The position numbers and the translations under genes are program-made. Shown one piece after another: positions 1 to 9,412 of a stretch of DNA of 64,000 nt (the first letter of the stretch is position 1; every line of letters begins with the position of its first letter). The notes under the pieces were generated by a model, which was not told the DNA's origin, did not search any database, and worked only from the letters and a program-made list of their open reading frames with translations. Source of the DNA: an uncultured Eubacteriales bacterium (lineage in GTDB: Bacteria > Bacillota > Clostridia > Peptostreptococcales > Anaerovoracaceae); contig CACYLW010000008.1 of assembly GCA_902775345.1 (NCBI GenBank), positions 62,001 through 126,000 on the forward strand, given 5' to 3'.

Positions 1-639
1 CAGCGCCAGTACGGTCACCACGGCACATGTCGAGATGAGCCCCACTGACATTGATACCAGCGTCGCCTTGCTGACTGACTGAACGACAGTCCTCAGCGTT
101 CCGTTGACCGCTATCTGTGTCGAGCATGCTATACCGTCAATGAAAGCAAGGACGGCATAGAGCATGGGAAGCGTACGGCGCTCCATCCCTCCGGAAGGCT
201 TTTCATGGTTCACGAGTATCAGGCCCGCAAATACCATGACAGCGCCGATCACTCTTGTAAGGGATATTCTCGCTTCATCAGCTCCGAACAGAGCAAAATG
301 GTCAATGACCAGACCTGTTACTATCTGCCCGAAGTTCAGTATCATGACATTGCCGGCAGCGCCGAGTTTCGGCACGCACACGATGTTCAGGGTCACTATG
401 ATGATGGCACAGACTCCCCCCAGCCAGATCCACGGAGGGTTCTTTGCTATCTCACCTACGGGAATGGATAACCGGTGCTCATTGAAAATAATAAAAGCGG
501 CAAGGCAGAGCCATGCCACCGTAAAATTGAGCCCCGCTGTGATAAACGGGGATCTGAAAAATTTTCTTGCTTCCGTATTGACGCTCGCCTGCACGGTAGA
601 GGCGATGCCTGCTATCACTCCTATTACCAGAGCAATCAT
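1..639 (-). CDS. DMT family transporter of the DUF606/YdcZ type, 3' end outside window
   Basis: The reverse complement is open from an ATG at 639 through the window edge (213 codons), giving a very hydrophobic protein that starts MIALVIGVIAGIAS. The N-terminal ~150 residues form a run of membrane helices with the DUF606 signature region (KNPPWIWLGG, then a polar break ending in NFGQIVTGL), and a second copy of the unit begins near residue 165 (LPMLYAVLAFIDGIACSTQ), so it is the tandem-duplicated form of the family. The substrate is unknown; family members are assumed to be small-molecule exporters. It starts 15 bases after pyrE on the same strand and is probably the last cistron of the pyr operon or read through from it. 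The C-terminus lies outside the window. Confidence 0.8.
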   Translation of the reverse strand, partial: MIALVIGVIAGIASTVQASVNTEARKFFRSPFITAGLNFTVAWLCLAAFIIFNEHRLSIPVGEIAKNPPWIWLGGVCAIIIVTLNIVCVPKLGAAGNVMILNFGQIVTGLVIDHFALFGADEARISLTRVIGAVMVFAGLILVNHEKPSGGMERRTLPMLYAVLAFIDGIACSTQIAVNGTLRTVVQSVSKATLVSMSVGLISTCAVVTVLAL

Positions 640-654
640 TATTTGTTATAGTCC

Positions 655-1305
655 CTATTTCCCTATCCAGCTCTCATCTGACGGATTGTCCCTGAAAGCC
701 TTGAGTCTCGATATATCTCCCTCTGAGATATATCCGTTTTCGGCTGCTGCCGCTATTACCTCATCAAAGTTTGTCAGCGAGACCCACTTGATATCCGCTT
801 CAGCCATGCGGTCGATGCCCTTCTTCATGCCATAGGTCATGATGGAGATGACTCCAAGCACCTCTGCGCCGGCTTCTCTGAGCACATTGACAGTATCTAT
901 GCAGCTTCCGCCTGTCGATATCAGGTCTTCTACCACTACTACCTTCTGGCCCGGCTCGAGCCTGCCTTCTATCTGGTTGCCCCTTCCGTGGTCTTTTGCG
1001 CCGGATCTTACATATCCCATAGGAAGACCCATGAGATGAGCCGTTATCGCCGCATGAGCGATACCTGCCGTGGCGGTTCCCATCAGGACTTCCACTTCAG
1101 GAAAGACCTCCCTGATCGTAAGAGCAAGCGCTTCTTCAACGTCAGTTCTCACCTCAGGTGCCGTAAGGGTCAGTCTGTTGTCACAGTAGATCGGGCTTTT
1201 GATCCCGCTTGCCCATGTGAAAGGCTCCTCAGGTCTCAGGAATACGGCTCTGATACTGAGAAGATCCTCTGCTATCTTTCTTTTAATGCTGTTGTTATTA
1301 TCCAT
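655..1305 (-). CDS. pyrE: orotate phosphoribosyltransferase
   Basis: This 216-residue enzyme converts orotate and PRPP to orotidine 5'-phosphate, step five of UMP synthesis in the cytoplasm. The PRPP-binding motif VVVVEDLISTGGS is at residues 122-134, and the mobile loop around residues 101-110 (SGAKDHGRGN) carries the catalytic Lys/His. Length is normal for bacterial PyrE. The gene lies 17 bases downstream of pyrF in the same direction, so the two final steps of the pathway are encoded as a pair. Nothing unusual is visible. Confidence 0.95.
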   Translation of the reverse strand: MDNNNSIKRKIAEDLLSIRAVFLRPEEPFTWASGIKSPIYCDNRLTLTAPEVRTDVEEALALTIREVFPEVEVLMGTATAGIAHAAITAHLMGLPMGYVRSGAKDHGRGNQIEGRLEPGQKVVVVEDLISTGGSCIDTVNVLREAGAEVLGVISIMTYGMKKGIDRMAEADIKWVSLTNFDEVIAAAAENGYISEGDISRLKAFRDNPSDESWIGK

Positions 1306-1322
1306 GTTTCGTCACTTTAACT

Positions 1323-2078
1323 TTAGAGAAATTCCTCTTTGCATCTTGCATACGCTTCGAAAGGCTTGTCTGCCGCCGTGATAGGTCTGCCTACTACGAT
1401 GTAGTCAGATCCGGCAAGCTTTGCCTGTGCAGGTGTCATTACCCGCTTCTGGTCATCATTCGAGCCCTCAGCAAATCTGATGCCCGGTGTCACGGTAATG
1501 AAGTCAGCGCCGCATGTTTTGTGTATCTCTTCTGCCTCGAACGCGGAGCAGACTACACCATCGAGCCCTGCCTCCCTGGCATTAAGAGCATACTGCTTTA
1601 CGACCTCGGCCATCGGCCTGTTGATAAGGAGCTCGTCGTGCAGAGTCTCCTCGTCTGTCGACGTCAGCTGGGTGACAGCGATCAGTTTCGGCTTGTCGGC
1701 AAACCTTGCGGCTCCGAGCATGAGTCCTTCCTTTGCGGCCTTCATCATCCCGACTCCGCCTGCGGCATGCACGTTCACCATGTCGACGCCATATCCTCCA
1801 AGCACCTGCATGGTCTTTTTAACGGTGTTCGGTATATCGTGCAGTTTCAGATCGAGGAACACCTTGTGTCCTCTGGACTTGAGCAGTTTGATCATCTCCG
1901 GCCCTTCGGCATAGAACAGCTCCATGCCTATCTTTACATATGGTCTTCCCTCTCCGAATCTGCTGTCATCACAGCTGATGACCTCACTCCTGATCCTTGT
2001 GAGTCTGTCAAGGAACTTGACAGTCTCATCAGCGCTCTTGAAATCGCATGCGATTATTACATCCCTCTGATTAGCCAT
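1323..2078 (-). CDS. pyrF: orotidine 5'-phosphate decarboxylase
   Basis: Decarboxylates OMP to UMP. The catalytic segment DLKLHDIPNTV is at residues 76-86, with the phosphate-binding region near the C-terminus (TPGIRFAEG and YIVVGRPIT). I choose the start at 2078 (MANQRDVIIACDF) because an AGAGGTG ribosome site lies about seven bases upstream; an in-frame ATG six codons earlier (2096) overlaps that site. The resulting length is 251 residues. It sits between pyrD and pyrE, all minus strand. The gap to pyrD is 48 bases. Confidence 0.95.
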   Translation of the reverse strand: MANQRDVIIACDFKSADETVKFLDRLTRIRSEVISCDDSRFGEGRPYVKIGMELFYAEGPEMIKLLKSRGHKVFLDLKLHDIPNTVKKTMQVLGGYGVDMVNVHAAGGVGMMKAAKEGLMLGAARFADKPKLIAVTQLTSTDEETLHDELLINRPMAEVVKQYALNAREAGLDGVVCSAFEAEEIHKTCGADFITVTPGIRFAEGSNDDQKRVMTPAQAKLAGSDYIVVGRPITAADKPFEAYARCKEEFL

Positions 2079-2126
2079 ATCGCACCTCTCGATCATTCAA
2101 ACATAATTCTCTTTGACTATTATACA

Positions 2127-3023
2127 TTAAAAGCTATCGATTCCGTACTTTTTCATTGCATAAGGCAGATCGCGCACTATGTTTCTCGATGCGTACGGAT
2201 CCACCAGATTGGCTGCTCCTACTTCTACGGCTACCGCTCCGGCCATCATCATCTCAAGCACGTCTTCAGCCGATGATACGCCTCCCATTCCTATCACCGG
2301 GATGTTGACGGCCTTCGCAGTCTGATAGACCATGCGGAGAGCTACCGGGAACACGGCAGGTCCCGAAAGTCCGCCGGTGACATTTGCCAGTATCGGCTTT
2401 CCTGTACGAAGATTGAACCTCATGCCCATGAGCGTGTTTATCAGGCTGATGCCGTCGGCACCTTCCGTTTCACAGGCTCTCGCGATCTCGGTTATGTCTG
2501 TCACGTTAGGTGACAGTTTCATGATGATCGGCTTGTCCGTCATCCACCTGACCGCCTTTACGACCTCAGCCGCCATTTTAGGATCCGTGCCGAAGCTCAT
2601 TCCGCCTCCGTGTACATTAGGACAGCTGATGTTGATCTCATACCAGCCTATCATGTCAGACACAGCAGATCTGTCAAGCCTTTTAACGACCTCAGCATAC
2701 TCATCAGTCGAAAAGCCGCTCACGTTTGCCATTACAGGCTTGTGGAACACCCTTTCAAGCTTCGGAAGTTCTTCCCTGATGACATCGTCCACCCCCGGAT
2801 TCTGCAGTCCCACCGAGTTGAGCATGCCTGACGGACACTCCGCGATGCGCGGTGTATCATTGCCGAATCTCGGATCCAGCGTGGTGCCCTTGAACGAAAA
2901 GGTTCCCAGGCAGTTAATATCGTAAAGCTCTGCAAATTCATATCCGTAGCCGAAGGTCCCCGATGCGGGTATTACCGGATTATCGATGGTGATGCCGCAA
3001 AGATCGACTTTTGTATCTACCAT
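2127..3023 (-). CDS. pyrD: dihydroorotate dehydrogenase B, catalytic subunit
   Basis: FMN-dependent oxidation of dihydroorotate to orotate. This is class 1B: the catalytic base is Cys134 in NISCPNVHGG (residues 131-140), and its electron transfer partner PyrK is encoded directly upstream. The start is at 3023 (MVDTKVDLCGI) with GGAGGAG six bases upstream; a longer in-frame reading exists but would overlap most of the 3' end of pyrK in another frame. The resulting protein is 299 residues, normal for the class. The first codons overlap the pyrK stop by 7 bases, which implies translational coupling of the two subunits. Confidence 0.95.
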   Translation of the reverse strand: MVDTKVDLCGITIDNPVIPASGTFGYGYEFAELYDINCLGTFSFKGTTLDPRFGNDTPRIAECPSGMLNSVGLQNPGVDDVIREELPKLERVFHKPVMANVSGFSTDEYAEVVKRLDRSAVSDMIGWYEINISCPNVHGGGMSFGTDPKMAAEVVKAVRWMTDKPIIMKLSPNVTDITEIARACETEGADGISLINTLMGMRFNLRTGKPILANVTGGLSGPAVFPVALRMVYQTAKAVNIPVIGMGGVSSAEDVLEMMMAGAVAVEVGAANLVDPYASRNIVRDLPYAMKKYGIDSF

Positions 3024-3769
3024 AGTATCTCCTCCGTTCTGAGCACCGGCCCTTCCTTGCATATGCGCTTGTTTCCGTTTCTGGTTTTTGTGCTGCAGCC
3101 CATGCATGCTCCGAAGCCGCATCCCATGCGCTCCTCAAAACTCATCTGACCGCTGATGCCGGCTTTTTCATATACTCTCTCGTATACGGCTCTGAGCATC
3201 GGTTCAGGTCCGCAGGTATAGAAATGCGTGAAGGTCTCGCCCTTATTGACCAGTTCCCTGAACGCATCGGTCACGAAGCCGCGGACTCCGCAGCTGCCGT
3301 CAGCAGTCGCCACTATGACGCGCGCGCCGAGCTTTTCGAACTCATCCACGTAATAGATCTCTTCCTTGCTGTTGAAGCCGAGTATCACTGTGGTATCAGC
3401 ATTTGTGAGACAGCGGGCGGTAAGATACAGCGGCGGTATCCCTACTCCTCCTCCGATGAGAAGAGGCCTGTCTCCCGCATCGCTCAGATCATATCCGTTG
3501 CCCAGTCCTGTAAGCACATCCAGTTCGGCTCCCGGTGTCAGGCATGTCATCTCTTCAGTGCCGTGGCCGAGGACCTTGTAGATTATGGTTATGCAGTCTT
3601 TCCGCGCATCGCTGATGCTGATCGGCCTGCGCAGGAAATGGCCGTTAAGCTTTATGTTTATGAACTGCCCCGGCGCTCTTATGCCGCTCACATCGCCCGT
3701 CATCCTCATGAGCCAGGTCGTTGGCGTGAGCTTTCTGTTTTCTGTTATTGTAAAGAATCCCTGTTTCAT
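3017..3769 (-). CDS. pyrK: dihydroorotate dehydrogenase B, iron-sulfur/FAD electron transfer subunit
   Basis: PyrK passes electrons from PyrD to NAD+. The 250-residue sequence has the FAD-binding RRPISISDA (48-56), a nucleotide-binding glycine-rich segment LLIGGGVGIPPLY (103-115), the YTCGPEPML signature (184-192) and four cysteines for the [2Fe-2S] cluster at 217, 222, 225 and 237. It lies 12 bases after carB and overlaps pyrD by 7 bases. The PyrD-PyrK pairing is the typical Gram-positive arrangement. Confidence 0.95.
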   Translation of the reverse strand: MKQGFFTITENRKLTPTTWLMRMTGDVSGIRAPGQFINIKLNGHFLRRPISISDARKDCITIIYKVLGHGTEEMTCLTPGAELDVLTGLGNGYDLSDAGDRPLLIGGGVGIPPLYLTARCLTNADTTVILGFNSKEEIYYVDEFEKLGARVIVATADGSCGVRGFVTDAFRELVNKGETFTHFYTCGPEPMLRAVYERVYEKAGISGQMSFEERMGCGFGACMGCSTKTRNGNKRICKEGPVLRTEEILW

Positions 3770-3781
3770 ATGCGTTGCCTG

Positions 3782-6700
3782 CTAAGCGTCTATGGTTGAA
3801 ATGGTCTGCGTCGTTTCTTCAAGCACGTCGAGGAGCACGCTTACGGTGTCGAGCGATGTGAACAGCGTCGCGTTGTTTTCGCTTGCGCACTGCCTTATAA
3901 GCGCTCCGTCGTTTGCCGTAACGTGGTCGCCCACCTTGCGGGTATTGATGATATAAGCGATGTGGCCCATGCGGATCGCTTCGAGTATCTCGTCAGAGCC
4001 CTCGCTGATCTTCTTCAGCTGTCTTGTTTTTATCCCGTTCTCCCTGAGGAATCTCGCCGTGCCGGTAGTGCCCACTATATTGAATCCGAGATTATAGAAG
4101 CGTCTGATCAGAGGCAGAGCCTCGGCCTTATCATCTCCGGCAAGCGTCGCGAACACCGTACCGTAGTTGCGGAGCTTTGTGCCTGCCGCGGTAAGTGCCT
4201 TGTACAGAGCCCTGTTCAGTTTGTTGTCGTAGCCTATCGCCTCGCCTGTGGATTTCATCTCAGGCGAAAGGTATGAATCGAGGCCCTTGATCTTGTTGGA
4301 GCTGAAGACCGGCACCTTTACATAGAACCTCTTCTTCTCCTCAGGATACAGGTCGAATATCCCCTGCTCCTTGAGAGACTTGCCGAGCATCACCTCAGTC
4401 GCTATATCGGCCAGGCTGTATCCTGTCGATTTTGAAAGGAACGGCACTGTCCTCGATGATCTCGGATTTACTTCGATTATATATACTTCTTCGTTTCCAT
4501 CAACTATGAACTGGATATTGTAGAGACCGATTATGCCGATTCCCGGACCGAGTTTTTTCGCATACTGCAGGATCTTGCCCTTCACCTTGTTGCTTATCGA
4601 GAAGGTCGGGTACACTGAAATTGAGTCTCCCGAATGTACGCCCGTCCTTTCGACCAGTTCCATTATGCCCGGCACGAATACATCGCGGCCGTCACATACG
4701 GCATCGACCTCGACTTCCTTGCCGAGTATGTACTTGTCTACCAGTACCGGCTTGTCCTCGTCTATCTCTACCGCAGTCTTGAGGTAATGTCTGAGCTGTG
4801 CTTCGTCGTTTACTATCTGCATTGCGCGTCCGCCCAGTACGAATGACGGTCTCACCAGGACCGGATATCCTATGTCCTCAGCAGCCTTTACTCCGTCTTC
4901 GATCTTTGTGACCGCATGCCCCGGCGGCTGTGGTATGCCAAGCTCATCCAGCACCTTTTCGAATCTGTCCCTGTTCTCTGCCCTGTCGATGGCTTCGCAG
5001 TCAGTTCCTATGAGCTTTACGCCTCTTTCCATGAGCGGTTCTGCGAGATTGATCGCTGTCTGACCGCCGAGTGTAGCGATAACGCCCTCAGGCTGCTCAA
5101 AATCGATTATCGCCATGACATCCTCTGCTGTCAGCGGTTCAAAGTAGAGCTTGTCTGCCGTAGTGTAGTCAGTCGAAACGGTTTCCGGATTGTTGTTGAT
5201 GATGATCGCTTCGTATCCGCTGCGCCTTATCGTCTGCACTGCATGCACCGTAGAGTAGTCAAACTCAACACCCTGTCCTATCCTTATAGGGCCGGCTCCG
5301 AGCACTACTATCTTTTTCCTGTCTGTCAGTATGGACTGGTTCTCTCCGGTGTATGACGAGTACAGATAAGCAATATACTTGCCCGTATGAAGCGTGTCCA
5401 CCATCCTGAATACAGGTGTGATGCCGTTGGCCTTTCTCTTCTGATAGATCTCCACCTCGCTCAGGTTCCACAGGCCGGCTATCTCTTTATCCGAGAACCC
5501 GACGGTCTTTGCCGCCCTTAGAGTCTTTATGTCGTTGACACGTTCCCTGAGAGTCTTTTCCATGTCCGTTATGGTCTTGAACGCTTCAAGGAATATCTCC
5601 GTGATCATTGTTACTTTATGGATCTCAGCCACGCTGATCCCGCGTCTCAGAAGTTCCGCGACCGCATACATGTTGTCATCTTTGAACTCGGAGATGTATT
5701 CCATCAGATTGTTGCGGCTCATGCCGTCAAACTTGGCAAGATGCAGATGGCAGACTCCTGTCTCAAGCGATCTGATGGACTTCAGGAAGCTTTCAGTCAG
5801 CGTGGAACCTATGCCCATGACCTCGCCGGTCGCCTTCATCTGGGTACCGAGCACATTCATGGCATCGCTGAACTTGTCAAACGGGAATCTCGGGAATTTT
5901 GCGACTATATAATCAAGGCTAGGCTCCGTTGAAGCAAGTCCGCCGGCAACCTCGATCTCATCAAGTGTCATTCCGAGTGCTATCTTTGCGGTGACTCTGG
6001 CTATCGGATATCCGGAGGCCTTTGACGCAAGAGCTGATGATCTCGATACTCTCGGGTTGACCTCGATCAGATAGTACTCGCTCGTTTCCGGATGCAGCGC
6101 AAACTGCACGTTGCAGCCGCCCTCTATCTTAAGTTCGCGGATGATCCTGATCGCCGAATCATTGAGCATCCTGAGATCATGATCATTGAGGGAAAGGATA
6201 GGCGCCACAACGATCGAGTCGCCCGTATGGACTCCGACAGGATCGACATTCTCCATTCCGCAGATCGTGATGGCCTTGTCGGTTCCGTCACGCATGACCT
6301 CGAATTCGATCTCCTTGTAGCCTCTGACGGACTTCTCTATAAGCACCTGATGTACCGGTGAAAGATTGAACGCGTTGATTGCGATATCCTCTAGTTCCTT
6401 TTCATTGCTGGCGAAGCCTCCGCCCGTTCCTCCGAGCGTGAACGCCGGTCTCAGGACCACAGGATAGCCGATATCCTCCGCTGCCTTTTTAGCCTCTTCG
6501 ATGCTGTATGTGATCTCGCTCGGGATCACCGGCTCTCCGATCGACTCGCACATCTCCTTGAAGAGCTCTCTGTCCTCAGCTCTCTCGATGGAGTCTGCCG
6601 GTGTGCCCAGAAGTTTGACTCCGCACTCTGCAAGCACGCCTTTGCGGTCGAGCTGCATTGCCAGGTTCAGTCCTGTCTGTCCCCCTATGCCCGGAACGAT

Positions 6701-6955
6701 CGCGTCAGGTCTCTCATATCTGAGGATCTTTGCGACGTATTCGAGCGTCAGCGGCTCCATGTAAACCTTGTCAGCGATCGAAGTATCCGTCATTATGGTC
6801 GCCGGATTCGAGTTGCACAGGATGACTTCATAACCCTCTTCCTTGAGAGCCAAGCATGCCTGTGTGCCTGCATAGTCAAACTCAGCTGCCTGTCCGATAA
6901 CGATCGGTCCGCTTCCTATGATAAGTACCTTTTTGATGTCTTCTCTTTTTGCCAT
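3782..6955 (-). CDS. carB: carbamoyl-phosphate synthase large subunit
   Basis: A 1057-residue protein with two tandem ATP-grasp halves, each preceded by a dinucleotide-like motif (VLIIGSGPIVIGQAAEFDYAG near residue 10 and VVLGAGPIRIGQGVEFDYS near residue 555). The C-terminal ~130 residues form the MGS-like regulatory domain that binds allosteric effectors such as UMP or PRPP in this family. It makes carbamoyl phosphate from bicarbonate, ATP and ammonia delivered by CarA. No carA (glutaminase subunit) lies next to it, which is atypical; carA must be elsewhere or outside the window. It is the second gene of the pyr operon, after pyrC. Confidence 0.96.
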   Translation of the reverse strand: MAKREDIKKVLIIGSGPIVIGQAAEFDYAGTQACLALKEEGYEVILCNSNPATIMTDTSIADKVYMEPLTLEYVAKILRYERPDAIVPGIGGQTGLNLAMQLDRKGVLAECGVKLLGTPADSIERAEDRELFKEMCESIGEPVIPSEITYSIEEAKKAAEDIGYPVVLRPAFTLGGTGGGFASNEKELEDIAINAFNLSPVHQVLIEKSVRGYKEIEFEVMRDGTDKAITICGMENVDPVGVHTGDSIVVAPILSLNDHDLRMLNDSAIRIIRELKIEGGCNVQFALHPETSEYYLIEVNPRVSRSSALASKASGYPIARVTAKIALGMTLDEIEVAGGLASTEPSLDYIVAKFPRFPFDKFSDAMNVLGTQMKATGEVMGIGSTLTESFLKSIRSLETGVCHLHLAKFDGMSRNNLMEYISEFKDDNMYAVAELLRRGISVAEIHKVTMITEIFLEAFKTITDMEKTLRERVNDIKTLRAAKTVGFSDKEIAGLWNLSEVEIYQKRKANGITPVFRMVDTLHTGKYIAYLYSSYTGENQSILTDRKKIVVLGAGPIRIGQGVEFDYSTVHAVQTIRRSGYEAIIINNNPETVSTDYTTADKLYFEPLTAEDVMAIIDFEQPEGVIATLGGQTAINLAEPLMERGVKLIGTDCEAIDRAENRDRFEKVLDELGIPQPPGHAVTKIEDGVKAAEDIGYPVLVRPSFVLGGRAMQIVNDEAQLRHYLKTAVEIDEDKPVLVDKYILGKEVEVDAVCDGRDVFVPGIMELVERTGVHSGDSISVYPTFSISNKVKGKILQYAKKLGPGIGIIGLYNIQFIVDGNEEVYIIEVNPRSSRTVPFLSKSTGYSLADIATEVMLGKSLKEQGIFDLYPEEKKRFYVKVPVFSSNKIKGLDSYLSPEMKSTGEAIGYDNKLNRALYKALTAAGTKLRNYGTVFATLAGDDKAEALPLIRRFYNLGFNIVGTTGTARFLRENGIKTRQLKKISEGSDEILEAIRMGHIAYIINTRKVGDHVTANDGALIRQCASENNATLFTSLDTVSVLLDVLEETTQTISTIDA

Positions 6956-6974
6956 TACCTTTTCCTTTTCTGTA

Positions 6975-8177
6975 TTAACGTTCTGTCATGGAGTTATACG
7001 CGATCTTTCCGTCACATACGGTCAGATAGTTGCGACCCATTACCCGCCATCCTTCGAAAGGCGTTGCCTTGCCCATCGAAAGCAGTTCTTCCTTATCTAT
7101 TGTCCACTCTTCAGTAAGATCCCAGACTGAATAGTCATTGCCGAGAGGTATGCCGAAGCGTCTGCGAGGATTGTACACGAGCAGCTGCTCCAGCCTGTCC
7201 ATCGTTATGATGCCCGGCATGACCAGATATGTGTACATCAGCGGAAATGCCGTTTCAATGCCTACGATGCCGAATGCCGACTTCTCAAGCCCGCGGGACT
7301 TTTCCTCTGCCGAATGCGGAGCGTGATCTGTCGCAATGCAGTCGATGGTACCATCGACTATGCCTTCGAGAAGGGCATCCCTGTCCGAGGCATCGCGGAG
7401 CGGAGGGTTCATCTTCCACTTGCCGTCCTCTTTCAGCATGCTGTCATCAAGCAGCAGATAATGAGGACCTGTCTCGCAGGTGACATCCACGCCGCTCTTC
7501 TTCGCGTCTCTTATGATGCTGACGCTTTCTTTCGTTGAAATATGGCAGACATGATAAGCGCAGCCCGTCTCGTCAGCGAGTTTGAGATCGCGCTCGATCT
7601 GCCGCCATTCCGACTCGGAGCAGATCCCCCTGTGCCCATGCTCTGCCGCGTACTTTCCGTCATGTATGTATCCGCCTTTCAGCAGGCTGTTCACCTCGCA
7701 GTGAGCGGTTATGATCTTCCCCAGCGATTTCGCCGTCATCATGGCCTCTCTCATCATGCCATCCGACTGGACTCCATGGCCGTCGTCCGAAAACGAGATG
7801 CAGTTTCCGGCCATTCCGGCAAGATCCGCAAGCACTTCTCCTTTCTGACCAACGGTTATCGCGGCATAAGGATATACATTGATGCACGCGTCGCGGTCGA
7901 TGATGTCCTGCTGCATCCTGAGATGCTCGACCGAATCCGAGACCGGAGCAAGATTCGGCATTGTGCACACGGCAGTATATCCACCGTGTGCAGCAGCTTT
8001 TGAGCCTGTTGCTATAGTCTCCTTATATGAAAAACCCGGTTCTCTGAAATGTACGTGTACATCGCAAAAACCGGGTAGTATGGTATATGTTGAAGAGAGT
8101 CCGACCCCTGCATCCCTCAGAATCTTCGTATCGATGGTAGGGCTGAAAGTCAGTTCCTTAGCTCCTGTTCCGTTCAT
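6975..8177 (-). CDS. pyrC: dihydroorotase
   Basis: Zinc amidohydrolase that cyclises carbamoyl aspartate to dihydroorotate. Visible metal-site motifs are CDVHVHFREPG (38-48) and the late ATDHAPHS motif near residue 290; the carboxylated-Lys region and intermediate His ligands (ITAHCEV and CHIST) are also present. At 400 residues it is slightly shorter at the N-terminus than many class I dihydroorotases. It opens the pyr operon here. An AAAGGAGG site lies 5 bases before the ATG. The 79-base upstream gap contains a TATACT box but no convincing partner -35, and no PyrR-type attenuator fits in it. Confidence 0.94.
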   Translation of the reverse strand: MNGTGAKELTFSPTIDTKILRDAGVGLSSTYTILPGFCDVHVHFREPGFSYKETIATGSKAAAHGGYTAVCTMPNLAPVSDSVEHLRMQQDIIDRDACINVYPYAAITVGQKGEVLADLAGMAGNCISFSDDGHGVQSDGMMREAMMTAKSLGKIITAHCEVNSLLKGGYIHDGKYAAEHGHRGICSESEWRQIERDLKLADETGCAYHVCHISTKESVSIIRDAKKSGVDVTCETGPHYLLLDDSMLKEDGKWKMNPPLRDASDRDALLEGIVDGTIDCIATDHAPHSAEEKSRGLEKSAFGIVGIETAFPLMYTYLVMPGIITMDRLEQLLVYNPRRRFGIPLGNDYSVWDLTEEWTIDKEELLSMGKATPFEGWRVMGRNYLTVCDGKIAYNSMTER

Positions 8178-8256
8178 TTACTGCCTCCTTTTTCATTCAG
8201 TATAGTCTATCACGAAATGAAAGGCGTTATCAACGAGAAGCAGTGCTGTAAATTGT

Positions 8257-8919
8257 TTATCCAATGATTTTTATAAGAAGCAAGCGGCCTTCTGATACCG
8301 TGATCTCCGCGGTCATGCCCGGAGTTACTTCATTACTCGTAGCATACTGATAATCAGGGCCGATCAGGCCGTCTTCGAGCCCGAACTTTGCGCCGCGTAT
8401 CGTGACACCGCGCGCATCTCCCTCGAGCGCTACAAGTGAGAAGAACGGATAGCTGTCTTCCACCGAAGCCCTTCCCGGATGGACAGTTCCCGCTTCATCA
8501 GTCCACGATGAGATGAGTTCCATTTCCGAATAATCATCAACGATCATTCCGCGGCATCCTCTGTTTTCGAGCATCGTGAGGATATACGTGTTCACAAGAG
8601 TGTGGTCCAGCCTTGCTCCGATGACTCCGGCAAGAAGAAAATCCCTGCAGCCCCTCTTCATTCCTTCGCGCACCGCATATACAGTATCCGTATCGTCCTT
8701 TGCGACAGGAAGAGTGATGGTCTCTGCATCGAGATGCGGATTTTCATGGGAGTCCCAGTCTCCGACTATGAGCGAAGGAGCCGCCCCCAGTCCATCCATA
8801 TGCTTCAGACCGCTGTCGCAGTATACTACAAAATCATCATCCCTGAGGAATGACCGTACCCTGCTGTAACTGCCTATATCAGCGCCGCCGACTATCACAC
8901 ATCTTTTATCTGCACACAT
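8257..8919 (-). CDS. thiN: thiamine diphosphokinase
   Basis: Transfers pyrophosphate from ATP to thiamine to give thiamine diphosphate. The catalytic GDWDS (53-57) and KDDTDT (74-79) motifs and the later GARLDHTL motif near 100 are all present, and 220 residues is the normal length. It starts 4 bases after the stop of the upstream PNPOx-like gene, so the two are co-transcribed. No thiamine riboswitch is visible upstream of this small operon. Confidence 0.93.
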   Translation of the reverse strand: MCADKRCVIVGGADIGSYSRVRSFLRDDDFVVYCDSGLKHMDGLGAAPSLIVGDWDSHENPHLDAETITLPVAKDDTDTVYAVREGMKRGCRDFLLAGVIGARLDHTLVNTYILTMLENRGCRGMIVDDYSEMELISSWTDEAGTVHPGRASVEDSYPFFSLVALEGDARGVTIRGAKFGLEDGLIGPDYQYATSNEVTPGMTAEITVSEGRLLLIKIIG

Positions 8920-8923
8920 GACT

Positions 8924-9400
8924 CTACGCCTCGTGGACCAGCTTTCCGTTCATGTCTTCAATGTTTATGGCGATCACGAGAGTCCTTGGCGCGTCCTTGT
9001 CGATCTCACTCTCCACGTATTCCGGAGGGCACGGGAACTTGCCGCAGAGCAGCCTGCTGATCCTGACGATCTCGCCGGCATCCTCTATCATCTCAGCCTT
9101 GCCGAACACGATGACGCTCTTGACGTACTTGGCCCAGTCTCCCTCTTTCTGGTACTCACCGCCGAAAACACAGAATGAAACCTTCGGATCCTTCTTGACA
9201 GCGCTTACTCTGTGACCGAAAGTCGCTCCGTGAATGTAGATCTTATTGGTTTCTTCGTCGTAATAATGATTGATCGGAAAACCGTACGGATACCCGTTGT
9301 CGCCCTGCACTGACATGACGCCTCTGGTCTCGGTCTTAAGAAGATCTATCATCTCCTCATGACTCAGTGCCTGCACGCTTCTTCTCATCTTTCTGAACAT
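8924..9400 (-). CDS. pyridoxamine 5'-phosphate oxidase-like flavin split-barrel protein (NimA-like)
   Basis: A 158-residue single-domain protein of the FMN-binding split beta-barrel fold. The start resembles nitroimidazole-resistance NimA relatives: MRRSVQALSHEEMIDLL, then GYPYGFPINHYYDEETNKIYIHGA, which is the flavin phosphate-binding strand-loop region. These proteins bind FMN or F420/heme and reduce various substrates; the true substrate here is not predictable. An AGGAGG box lies 8-9 bases upstream of the ATG. It sits between hslO and thiN with very short gaps. Confidence 0.85.
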   Translation of the reverse strand: MFRKMRRSVQALSHEEMIDLLKTETRGVMSVQGDNGYPYGFPINHYYDEETNKIYIHGATFGHRVSAVKKDPKVSFCVFGGEYQKEGDWAKYVKSVIVFGKAEMIEDAGEIVRISRLLCGKFPCPPEYVESEIDKDAPRTLVIAINIEDMNGKLVHEA

Positions 9401-9412
9401 GTCCTTCTCCTC

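Noticed and set aside
1521-2276. 251-codon plus-strand ORF across pyrF and pyrD
   Set aside because: Shadow of two confirmed minus-strand genes.
8178-8256. PyrR attenuator before pyrC
   Set aside because: The gap is only 79 bases and contains no terminator or binding-loop structure.
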